Assembly (NCBI GenBank): GCA_003447545.1
Contig: DLYX01000422.1
Coordinates: 1-5,539, forward strand
Direction: 5' to 3'
Length of the DNA stretch: 5,539 nucleotides
DNA from: Deltaproteobacteria bacterium
Lineage (GTDB): Bacteria; Desulfobacterota; Binatia; UBA12015
Below the pieces are notes generated by a model. The model did not search any database, was not told the DNA's origin, and worked only from the letters and a program-made list of their open reading frames with translations. Within the stretch, counting starts at the first letter, position 1. Every line of letters starts with the position of its first letter. A program made the position numbers and the translations under genes. Positions 1-5,531 of the stretch are shown here, in pieces.

Positions 1-2
1 GG

Positions 3-71
3 GCCTTCATGTTTCCTACCGTCAAAGGCTTGACGCCCCCCCTGATTGAGAGTGGGACTCTCACAGCATGA
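3..71 (+). CDS. C-terminal end of an upstream gene (partial, unidentified)
   Basis: Reading from base 3, the frame is open from the window edge to a TGA at 69-71 and ends in the residues FPTVKGLTPPLIESGTLTA. Its stop overlaps the ATG of the redoxin gene as ATGA (68-71), a usual arrangement for translational coupling in bacterial operons. The redoxin has no well-placed Shine-Dalgarno sequence of its own (the nearest, GAGAG at 48-52, is 15 nt away and inside a hairpin), so it may depend on ribosomes finishing this gene. Only 22 codons are visible, too few to name a family. The other two frames stop at 31-33 and 47-49; the latter could also be the true end of an upstream gene, so this call is tentative. 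Confidence 0.4.
   Translation, partial: AFMFPTVKGLTPPLIESGTLTA
47..63 (+). promoter_or_regulatory. Perfect 7-bp hairpin just before the redoxin start
   Basis: TGAGAGT (47-53) and ACTCTCA (57-63) are exact inverted complements separated by GGG, ending 4 nt before the ATG at 68. The left arm holds the only purine-rich stretch that could act as a ribosome binding site, so in RNA the hairpin would hide it. This would suit translation that depends on an upstream ribosome opening the structure. Regulation is inference; the symmetry is seen directly. Confidence 0.4.
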
Positions 72-826
72 ACGCCAAGCCCGGCACCAAACTCGGATTC
101 ATTGCACTCGGCCTGTCCGCCGCGTTGTTTGTCGGCTGGTTCCGACTGAATGCGTGGGTGGGCGTACCCGAAGACCGGACACTCTTTGTCGTGGGCTGGA
201 TGATAGCGGTCCTGCTGGGCCTCGGTGCATTTGTGCGAGGCACCCGCTGGTTTGGCGGCCTTGCTGCCGGACTTGCGATCCTGATCGGCGTCTTCCTGCC
301 CTTTACCATCTCGGTGAGCAAGCAGGATGTGGGCGCGGATGCGATTCAGGTCGGCGATGTCCTCCCGAGCTTCGAGGGCATCGACGAATTTGGCGAAAGT
401 TTCAACTCGGAAAGCCTGCAGGGACAGCTGGTCCTGATCAAGTTCTTCCGGGCCCATTGGTGACCTTATTGCGTCGCCGAGTTACGGCGACTCGAAACCC
501 TTCGGCCAGAGTTTGATCAACGCGGGATTCAGGTCCTGACGGTCAGCACCGACTCGGTAGAGGAGCTGCAGAACGGTCGCGACGCGCATGGCATCCAGGC
601 GATCATGTTGGCCGACACCGATCTCGGCGTCACTGATGCCTTCGGCTTGCGCAACACGCTAGTCCATACCGCGCCTCCGGGTGACGACCATGAAGCCCTG
701 CCCGTCCCCGCCACCTTGCTGGTCGACCGCGACGGAACGGTCCTGTGGATGGAGATCTCGGAGAACTACCAGCGCCGCTCCGGCCCCGAAGTCGTCCTCG
801 CCGCCATCGAAGAGCATCTCGGCTGA
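68..826 (+). CDS. Membrane-anchored redoxin selenoprotein (UxxC, Sec at codon 132)
   Basis: The 252-residue product is read through TGA at 461-463 as selenocysteine. Three hydrophobic segments (about residues 9-25, 39-56 and 63-81) are followed by a thioredoxin-fold domain from about residue 93. Lys4/Lys8 and Arg57/Arg60 suggest a cytoplasmic N-terminus, placing the redox domain in the periplasm. The domain opens with IQVGDVLPSFEG, as in AhpC/TSA proteins, then the strand LVLIKFFRAHW, the active site U132-P-Y-C135, and a probable cis-Pro motif VPAT (Pro214) before the strand LLVDRDGTVLW. Peroxiredoxin-like relatives carry HWCPFC or HWCPYC here, so Sec replaces the attacking Cys. The likely role is thiol-disulfide exchange or peroxide reduction; the substrate is unknown. 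ATG 68 is the only ATG after the in-frame stop at 47-49. A standard annotation would truncate the protein at residue 131 or start it at Met180 (base 605), losing the active site either way. A nonsense mutation is the alternative, disfavoured by the SECIS-like stem. Confidence 0.88.
461..463 (+). other. In-frame TGA read as selenocysteine
   Basis: This TGA is in phase with ATG 68 as codon 132, between HW and PYC. The same frame continues for 120 more sense codons that complete a thioredoxin fold. It sits at the first position of the CxxC motif, the residue most often replaced by Sec in redox selenoproteins. Confidence 0.88.
473..491 (+). promoter_or_regulatory. Bacterial SECIS-like stem-loop
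   Basis: GTCGCCG (473-479) pairs perfectly with CGGCGAC (485-491), closing the 5-nt loop AGTTA (480-484). Sixteen nucleotides separate the UGA from the loop, and G is the second loop base. Both fit the general bacterial SECIS model: a small apical loop with a G in its first two positions, roughly 16-37 nt after UGA. Weak lower pairing (469-471 with 493-495) may extend the stem past one mismatch. The element lies inside codons 136-142. It includes TTA (482-484), the only TTA leucine codon in the gene, which suggests selection on the RNA. Its role would be to bind SelB carrying Sec-tRNA. Confidence 0.8.
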
Positions 827-845
827 CCCCGCGGCTCGCACTTGA

Positions 846-868
846 GGGCGACGCGGTCCGGCTCGCCC
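846..868. other. Inverted repeat between redoxin and hydrolase
   Basis: GGGCGA (846-851) and TCGCCC (863-868) form a 6-bp stem with an 11-nt loop in the 83-bp gap after the selenoprotein stop. It is followed by AAAAA rather than T on the plus strand, and has no T-run on the minus strand. It is therefore not a normal intrinsic terminator; it could be an mRNA 3' stabilising hairpin or chance in GC-rich DNA. Confidence 0.3.
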
Positions 869-909
869 AAAAACTGGCAAGAGCCGCCGTTGCTGGGTAG
901 CGTCCCATC

Positions 910-1671
910 ATGCCCAAGGTCTTTGTTCACGGTAATCCCGAATGCGCCGCTGTCTGGAACCCCTTGGTCGATGCGCTGGCCGAGCGTGGCATCACCGATA
1001 CGGTGCGAGTATCTCCCCCCGGATTCGGTGCGCCCCTGCCCGAGGGCTTCGAACCAACCATGCAGGGATACCATCACTGGCTGGTCGGGGAGCTTGAAGC
1101 CCTCCGTGGTTCAGATGGCCCGATCGATCTGGTTGGCCACGACTGGGGCGCCGGTCATGTGGCCGGCATTGCCGCCGCCCGTCCGGACTTGATCCGCTCG
1201 TTCGCAATGGATTGCGGCGGATTGGTCCATCCCGACTACGTCTGGCATGACGCGGCACAGTCCTGGCAAACGCCTGAAGTCGGCGAACAGGTCGTCGAGG
1301 CAATTACCGGAGCCTCGCTGCCCGATCGAGTCGCGATCTTCGAGAGCTTCGGCATCACCGGGGCTACCGCGCAAGAGATGGCAGAGGCCGCCAATGCCGA
1401 GATGGGAGCTTGTATCCTGGCGCTCTACCGCAGTGCAGTGCCCCCGGCGATGGCCGAATTAGGCGAGCGCCTGCGAGCCGCACCCCCTCGACCGGCCCTG
1501 ATCATCATCGCCGAGGACGACCTTTATGTTCCCGCAGATCTGGCCGCAGAAACTGCCGAGTCGCTCGGGGCCGATGTCCTTCGCCTCGCCGGCCAAGGCC
1601 ATTGGTGGATGTTCAGTGCACCTCGGCCGGCGGCAGAAGCCTTGGCAGGCTTCTGGTCGGCGCTGGACTGA
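910..1671 (+). CDS. Alpha/beta hydrolase with Asp nucleophile (haloalkane dehalogenase / epoxide hydrolase type)
   Basis: A 253-residue cytoplasmic protein with no signal peptide. The fold is plain: first strand and oxyanion turn KVFVHGNPE (3-11), a loop SPPGFGAPLPEGF (35-47), nucleophile elbow GHDWG with Asp78 (76-80), acid candidate Asp204 in AEDDLYVP (201-208), and catalytic His231 in QGHWWM (229-234). An Asp nucleophile is typical of haloalkane dehalogenases and epoxide hydrolases, which form an ester intermediate later hydrolysed by water. Asn9 after HG and Trp79 after the nucleophile match the two halide-binding residues of LinB/DhaA-type dehalogenases. However, the protein is about 40 residues shorter, and the cap (about 100-185, with HPDYVWHDAAQSWQTP) resembles a group of actinobacterial-type hydrolases of unknown substrate that I recall. 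The substrate is therefore open. ATG 910 follows an in-frame TAG at 898-900, so it is the first possible start; no strong ribosome binding site is visible. Confidence 0.88.
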   Translation: MPKVFVHGNPECAAVWNPLVDALAERGITDTVRVSPPGFGAPLPEGFEPTMQGYHHWLVGELEALRGSDGPIDLVGHDWGAGHVAGIAAARPDLIRSFAMDCGGLVHPDYVWHDAAQSWQTPEVGEQVVEAITGASLPDRVAIFESFGITGATAQEMAEAANAEMGACILALYRSAVPPAMAELGERLRAAPPRPALIIIAEDDLYVPADLAAETAESLGADVLRLAGQGHWWMFSAPRPAAEALAGFWSALD

Positions 1672-1689
1672 GTTTTTCATGCGCACCCT

Positions 1690-1706
1690 CGAATTGAACC
1701 AATTCG
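1690..1706. promoter_or_regulatory. Dyad (possible operator) before the ATPase gene
   Basis: CGAATTG-AAC-CAATTCG is a perfect 7-bp inverted repeat with a 3-nt centre, in the 69-bp gap between hydrolase and ATPase. Part of it recurs as an imperfect direct repeat: bases 1687-1699 and 1725-1737 agree at 11 of 13 positions (CCTCGA-TT-AAC). Such spacing could be a regulator-binding site; a weak terminator for the hydrolase is less likely, as no clean T-run follows. The function is inference. Confidence 0.35.
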
Positions 1707-1721
1707 CCCGGCTGTTAATTT
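1694..1721 (+). promoter_or_regulatory. Weak candidate promoter for the ATPase gene
   Basis: TTGAAC (1694-1699) and TAATTT (1716-1721) are separated by 16 nt in the most AT-rich patch of the window. They share four and three bases with the sigma-70 consensus hexamers. The -35-like box overlaps the dyad at 1690-1706, which would let a bound repressor block it. This is weak evidence on its own. Confidence 0.22.
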
Positions 1722-1740
1722 AAGCCTCGAGTTCAACACG

Positions 1741-2733
1741 ATGATAAACCCCCGCCCGACCACACCACGGACTTCAACGAGCCTCCCCGACCGCATCGGA
1801 CGGGACAGGGAATGGGAAACCCTTTGTTCCTGGCTGGAGGAGAGCGCCATGGGCCGCGGCGGCGTGGGAATCGTCTCGGGGGCCGCCGGGTCGGGCAAGA
1901 GTTTTCTCGCAGGACATCTGGAGCAAGAAGCACGTGCGCGAGGGTTCGCGACCGGTCGTGCTCGCTTCGAGGGTCGCGGACGATTAAGAATGCCCTGGCC
2001 CTGGCCGCAAATCCTCCGTGGCCTCGGGGGTACCGCAACCACCGAACTCGCGCGCGAGTTGCTGCGCGAGGGGCTCGAATCACCCCAAGACGACCGAGAT
2101 GGATTTCTTGCGAGCTCGGGTATGGGAGCCGGACGACTGGTGATCCCGTTGGTCGACGCTCTGGATGCGAGGGCGGCCGAGAGCCCCCTGCTGCTCGTCT
2201 TTGACGATGCACAGGATTGCGACATCGCTTCGGCCGAGGTTCTGCGGTTGGTAGCCGAATCGCTTGCCTCCCTGCCCTGCTTGATTCTGGTGATGTTGCG
2301 GGACGACGACGCTGCGACTGTCGGTCCCGAAACAGACTCGGCGCTCGAGGCTTTCCACGAACCGGCGGAACACCGGGTCCTGGAGCTACTGCCGCTCAGT
2401 GCTGCCGAGACCGCCTCGATCCTGGGGGAGGAGATCTGCATCGCCCTCGGCGGCAAACAAAACGCCAACGAACTGACCCGCGGCAGCCCACTGCTGGCAT
2501 CCGCAGTTCGGCAGGCCGCCATGCCGGCCTCATCGCTGACATCCACGCTGTCCACGCCCGAGCGAGCCCTCGGCGCGATCGCTGCGCACCGGCGGGCGGA
2601 GCTTTCCCCTCACAGGACCGATTGGTATCCGCACTCACGATTCGACCTCAGGGTAGCGATGCCACGCTGCTGGCAAAGATTCTCGAATGTGAGCTCGGCG
2701 ATCTGGAGACAGTCGGAGAAAGCCCCAGCCTGA
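1741..2733 (+). CDS. AAA/STAND ATPase, N-terminal part (frameshifted gene)
   Basis: This is the first part of a gene that continues to base 5309 in another frame. It holds an AAA_16-type ATPase domain: an N-terminal GRDREWETL motif (20-28) as in LuxR-like (LAL/MalT-type) and cyclase-associated ATPases, Walker A GAAGSGKS (47-54), and Walker B LLLVFDDAQ (150-158) followed by a helix-rich DIASAEVLRLVAESLASLPCL-type segment. RDD near residues 193-195 resembles the sensor region of this family (usually YRDDE). The natural sequence runs to about AIAAHRRAELSP (residue 290). After that the frame as written leaves the family pattern, reads HRTDWYPHSRF, and stops at 2733, so residues 291-330 are a frameshift artefact. 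ATG 1741 puts the GRD motif at residue 20, normal for the family; the ribosome binding site is weak (GAG at 1729-1731). The likely role is ATP-driven signal sensing or regulation in the cytoplasm. Confidence 0.82.
   Translation: MINPRPTTPRTSTSLPDRIGRDREWETLCSWLEESAMGRGGVGIVSGAAGSGKSFLAGHLEQEARARGFATGRARFEGRGRLRMPWPWPQILRGLGGTATTELARELLREGLESPQDDRDGFLASSGMGAGRLVIPLVDALDARAAESPLLLVFDDAQDCDIASAEVLRLVAESLASLPCLILVMLRDDDAATVGPETDSALEAFHEPAEHRVLELLPLSAAETASILGEEICIALGGKQNANELTRGSPLLASAVRQAAMPASSLTSTLSTPERALGAIAAHRRAELSPHRTDWYPHSRFDLRVAMPRCWQRFSNVSSAIWRQSEKAPA
2606..2609 (+). other. Apparent frameshift site (short C-run)
   Basis: One extra C in the CCCC run would turn the reading from AELSP-HRTDW into AELSP-SQDRLVSAL. 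That matches the helix that usually follows the ATPase core in this family (LSPxxQxLL-like) and joins the frame that stays open to 5309. The surrounding bases CTTTCCCCT do not form a good -1 slippery heptamer in the incoming frame. A real or artefactual one-base deletion is therefore more likely than programmed frameshifting. Confidence 0.7.
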
Positions 2734-5309
2734 AAGGGCTGGTCGAAGTTGAGAGCGGGCGCGGAAGCCTCCGCTATCGGATCATGACCGAAAGCATGCG
2801 CGAGGCTCTGGGGGCCGGAATCTCCCCGCACGACCGACGCGACCTGCACGCCATGTTTGCGCAAGCCCTGATTGAGAGAAACAGGCAGGGCATAGCGGTC
2901 GGGGCCAGTGAGGTCGCCGATCATGCCCTCCAGGCCAGACCGGCTTTCCCGCCGGCGGATGCCGCCGAGTGGACGTGTCGGGCGGCCCGCGAAGCAAATA
3001 CCGCCGAGGCTTTCGAAAGTACTGCGGCCCTGGTGGTCGATGGTTTGCACATCCTGTCGCTTGAGGACGGTCAGGGACTGTCGGACCTTCGCCGGAAGCT
3101 CCTCCTCGAGGGGGTCGCGGCCAACTGCGCTCGCGAGCCACAGACCGCCCGAGAATACCTCCGTGAGTTGCGACAAATCGCCGAACGCCTCGAACCCGAC
3201 GCGCGCCGCTGCCTCGCCGAGGAGGCTATCGATGCCTCCAACATCACCGTTCAGGACCTCGCGCTGCTCGAGGATATGCGCCAGCTTCTGCAACTCGCTC
3301 TCGGGGGACTCTTGCCAAACGACCCCGCGCGAGTCGGCCTGATCGCCCGCGAAGCCGCCGTGTTGAATCGGATTCCGGGCCCCGCGGCCAAGCTGGCATG
3401 CGAAACCCTTTCCGAAGAAGCTCTGCTTGCGAGCGCCGCATCGGAGGCAAGCCCCAAGCTTCGCGCGATTGCCACCGCCACCCACCTGCTCTGCAACCAC
3501 CATGCGCACGGGCCGGAATCCCGCCTCGATATGGCACGGGGTCTGTCCGCATATATAAGCGAGGCGCAACAACCCGACTTTCACCTGATTGCCAACTGCA
3601 CCATGGTCATCGACGGACTGGCTGCGGGTCATGTCGGCGAAGCCGACGACGCAATCGATCGAATCTCCCGCGAAGCCGCATCGGCAACACACCACCCGGT
3701 CTCCTGGTACCCCTTTCACCTCCGCGCGATGCGGGCAGGCATGCAGGCGGACTTCAAGGCCGCCCGAAGATGGCTCGAGGTTGGTATCGAGAATACATCA
3801 CCCGCCACGTATGTGGACGCCGCAACGTCAGCCTGGCTTCTGCTGACGCAGCTATCGAGGATGTGTGGTGTTTCGATCTTTCACGTCCCGATCCTGCCCT
3901 ACCTCGAGCTCCCGGCACTTCCGAAAGAATTCGAAGGCGCCGATTTCCAGATTGCTCCACCGGCCCCGAGCGGACATCCGCTCTGCGAGCCATGGGGCGA
4001 AGTCGTCATCGACCTGGCCGAAGCTTCTCGACACACCACAAGTCACGGACGCAACAGTCGCGCCCCGATCGGCGCCAGCCCGGACCTCACGGCACACTGG
4101 CGGGTGGGCTATGCAGGAGTCATGGCCCGGCTGCTCAACGACCGCGATGGCGCTCGCGCCATCGTCGAAGATCTGGCGCAACAGCGGTTTGGCGAAATTC
4201 CCCACGACGCGCAATGGCTGGCCTCCATTTGCCACGCCGCGCAAACCTGCAGCGAAGTCGAAAGCAAAAAGGCCGCTGGTCCCACACTCGAAATCCTGCG
4301 CCCCTTTGCCGACAGAAACGCCTTGACCGCGATGGGACTGGTCTTCGCGGGTCCCATCGCCAGTTTCGCCGCACCGCTCGCACAGATGATCGACGACCAC
4401 CAAAGTGCCGAGACGCTGGGCAAGACAGCGATTGCCGCCAGCGATCAGGTCGGAGCCGTTTTCTTCGGAGCCAAGTCCAGACTCGATCGAGCGTCATTTC
4501 TTCTCGAAGCGGGACCGGCCTCGGACCGAGACGAAGCCCGAACCCTCGTGGACGCATCTCGGGCCACCATCGACAGGTTCGGGCTTGAGGGACTGCGAAC
4601 ACGGCTCGATGCGGTCGAGCAGAAACTGGACGTCGGCCCTACCGCAGCAGCAACCTCTGCGGCCCCCGAGCCGGCAACGCCTCCCGAGTTGCCGACGAAT
4701 GCCCCGGAAGCGCGCGCGACCGAGGCGATCTTCGTGCAAGAGGGCCATACATGGAGATTGGGTTGGGGAGGCCTGGAGATGCGCCTGCGACAGCAACGCG
4801 GACTTGAGTTCATTGCCCTCCTGCTCGAGCGACCCCATGAAGAGATCCATGCTCGCATGCTGATGAGCCCCGGGGCGCCGCCAGCAACCGACGCCGCCAC
4901 TCGCGCCGATCTGGCCAGCGGTGACCTCGGGATTGCCGACGATAGCGGACTCGAAATCCTCGACGAGCAGGCGCTGCAATCCTTCCGGAGCCGCTTCGAG
5001 CAGGCCCGAGCCGAACTTGAAGAGGCTCAAGCCAACAACGACCTCGGGCGCGTCGAGACGCTCCAGCGCGAAATCGATTTCCTCGCGCAGGAACTCTCGA
5101 GTGCCACCGGATTGCAGGGAAGAAAACGACGCACGGGCTCGGACAACGAACGTGCTCGCATCGCCGTCCGCAAGCGCGTGAAGGCGTCTCTCGACAGAAT
5201 CCGGCGCGATCTACCGGGCCTGCATGCCCACCTCTCGGCCTCGCTGCGGACCGGATCCATATGCCGATACGCACCCGAAAGCCCGGTGAGTTGGCAGACC
5301 GCCGCCTGA
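2610..5309 (+). CDS. AAA/STAND ATPase, helical-repeat and C-terminal part (frameshifted gene)
   Basis: Joined to the part starting at 1741 with one base restored, the product is about 1189 residues. After the shift comes a winged-helix-like segment (LLAKILECELGDLETVGES, then LVEVESGRGSLRYRIMTESMREAL). A long Ala/Leu/Glu-rich all-helical region to about residue 960 follows, probably TPR-like repeats, as in other STAND regulators where they sense ligands or partners. A Pro/Ala/Thr-rich linker (about 966-996) leads to a C-terminal domain (997-1189): WRLGWGGLEMRL and GLEFIALLLERPHEEIHA resemble a winged helix, then a charged coiled coil (about 1073-1126), an Arg/Lys-rich helix, and the ending LRTGSICRYAPESPVSW. 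I recall this terminal module, with its RTGxxCxYxP signature, at the end of many bacterial ATPase regulators; its function is not settled. No DNA-binding LuxR helix-turn-helix is seen. If the frameshift is real the gene is broken; an internal start is possible (TTG 2622 or ATG 2784). Confidence 0.8.
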   Translation, partial: SQDRLVSALTIRPQGSDATLLAKILECELGDLETVGESPSLKGLVEVESGRGSLRYRIMTESMREALGAGISPHDRRDLHAMFAQALIERNRQGIAVGASEVADHALQARPAFPPADAAEWTCRAAREANTAEAFESTAALVVDGLHILSLEDGQGLSDLRRKLLLEGVAANCAREPQTAREYLRELRQIAERLEPDARRCLAEEAIDASNITVQDLALLEDMRQLLQLALGGLLPNDPARVGLIAREAAVLNRIPGPAAKLACETLSEEALLASAASEASPKLRAIATATHLLCNHHAHGPESRLDMARGLSAYISEAQQPDFHLIANCTMVIDGLAAGHVGEADDAIDRISREAASATHHPVSWYPFHLRAMRAGMQADFKAARRWLEVGIENTSPATYVDAATSAWLLLTQLSRMCGVSIFHVPILPYLELPALPKEFEGADFQIAPPAPSGHPLCEPWGEVVIDLAEASRHTTSHGRNSRAPIGASPDLTAHWRVGYAGVMARLLNDRDGARAIVEDLAQQRFGEIPHDAQWLASICHAAQTCSEVESKKAAGPTLEILRPFADRNALTAMGLVFAGPIASFAAPLAQMIDDHQSAETLGKTAIAASDQVGAVFFGAKSRLDRASFLLEAGPASDRDEARTLVDASRATIDRFGLEGLRTRLDAVEQKLDVGPTAAATSAAPEPATPPELPTNAPEARATEAIFVQEGHTWRLGWGGLEMRLRQQRGLEFIALLLERPHEEIHARMLMSPGAPPATDAATRADLASGDLGIADDSGLEILDEQALQSFRSRFEQARAELEEAQANNDLGRVETLQREIDFLAQELSSATGLQGRKRRTGSDNERARIAVRKRVKASLDRIRRDLPGLHAHLSASLRTGSICRYAPESPVSWQTAA

Positions 5310-5355
5310 GGATGAACCCAGCGGCATTATCGACCACTCCTCATTGGCCGTCGCT

Positions 5356-5381
5356 CCTCGATACCGTCGATGGGATCGAGG
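5356..5381. terminator. Strong hairpin between the converging ATPase gene and tRNA-His
   Basis: CCTCGAT (5356-5362) pairs with ATCGAGG (5375-5381). After one A/G mismatch the stem continues for three more pairs (5364-5366 with 5371-5373) around a TCGA loop. It lies about 46 nt beyond the ATPase stop and 44 nt beyond the tRNA end, in a 116-bp gap with no gene. No T-run follows on either strand, so it could be a shared factor-dependent terminator or an mRNA end stabiliser rather than a classic intrinsic terminator. Confidence 0.4.
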
Positions 5382-5415
5382 CCCCCGTTGCATCTGCAGG
5401 GGAAACGAGAAGGGC

Positions 5416-5424
5416 AAATAAAAA
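5416..5424 (-). terminator. T-run directly after tRNA-His
   Basis: On the minus strand the tRNA 3' end is followed one base later by TTTTTATTT. A U-run right behind the stable tRNA fold can act as a simple termination signal for a single-gene tRNA transcript. There is no separate stem between the tRNA and the run, so the call is modest. Confidence 0.35.
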
Positions 5425-5425
5425 G

Positions 5426-5499
5426 GGCGAACGACGGGGCTTGAACCCGCGACCCCCGGAATCACAATCCGGAGCTCTACCAACTGAGCTACGCCCACC
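5426..5499 (-). tRNA. tRNA-His (anticodon GTG)
   Basis: The minus strand folds as a full cloverleaf of 73 nt plus an extra 5' G. The acceptor is GTGGGCG/CGTTCGC, the D arm GCTC-AGTTGGTA-GAGC, the anticodon arm CCGGA-TTGTGAT-TCCGG with GTG at plus-strand 5463-5465, and the T arm GCGGG-TTCAAGC-CCCGT. G at 5499 faces discriminator C73 at 5426: the G-1:C73 pair is the identity mark read by histidyl-tRNA synthetase. CCA is not encoded (the next bases are CTTT), so it must be added after transcription. Three of seven acceptor pairs are G-U wobbles (U2-G71, G4-U69, G5-U68). It decodes CAC and CAU. Confidence 0.97.
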
Positions 5500-5525
5500 A
5501 TTTTCTTGTGCTTTTACGCAGCGCG

Positions 5526-5531
5526 AGTGTA
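5526..5531 (-). promoter_or_regulatory. Candidate -10 element of the tRNA-His gene
   Basis: Read on the minus strand this is TACACT, sharing four bases with TATAAT, 26 nt upstream of the tRNA 5' end. That would give a leader of roughly 15-20 nt, usual for tRNA genes. The matching -35 box would fall beyond the window edge, so the call cannot be completed. Confidence 0.3.

Noticed and set aside
30..35. TTGACG as a -35 promoter box for the redoxin
   Set aside because: No TATAAT-like hexamer lies 16-18 nt downstream; the bases are also part of a 6-bp inverted repeat (20-35) and probably of coding sequence.
68..463. A complete 131-residue membrane protein ending at TGA 463
   Set aside because: The ending HW followed in frame by PYC and a full thioredoxin fold shows the TGA lies inside a catalytic motif, so this is a truncated reading of the selenoprotein.
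605..826. Separate 73-residue gene starting at Met180
   Set aside because: It is only the second half of the thioredoxin fold, in the same frame as the upstream part, with no active site or ribosome binding site of its own.
846..873. Intrinsic terminator after the selenoprotein gene
   Set aside because: The hairpin is followed by A rather than T on the plus strand, and no T-run follows on the minus strand.
1677..2555. Minus-strand 292-residue open frame opposite the ATPase domain
   Set aside because: Ser/Arg/Pro-rich low-complexity composition typical of an antisense shadow, opposite Walker A and Walker B on the plus strand.
2217..2609. Coding use of the downstream ATPase frame before base 2610
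   Set aside because: Before the shift this frame gives an Arg/Gly/Cys-rich sequence without family features, while the other plus frame carries the Walker motifs.
2601..2610. Programmed -1 frameshift signal
   Set aside because: In the incoming frame neither heptamer (GCTTTCC or TTCCCCT) allows good re-pairing of both tRNAs, and I see no clear downstream stimulatory structure.
2610..3719. Long minus-strand open frame opposite the ATPase gene
   Set aside because: It lies wholly against a plus-strand frame with clear family features; long antisense open frames are common in GC-rich DNA and this one shows no recognisable motif.
3398..4588. Plus-strand 396-residue frame inside the ATPase gene
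   Set aside because: Arg/Pro/His-rich composition and full overlap with the frame that carries the helical region; it is a shadow frame.
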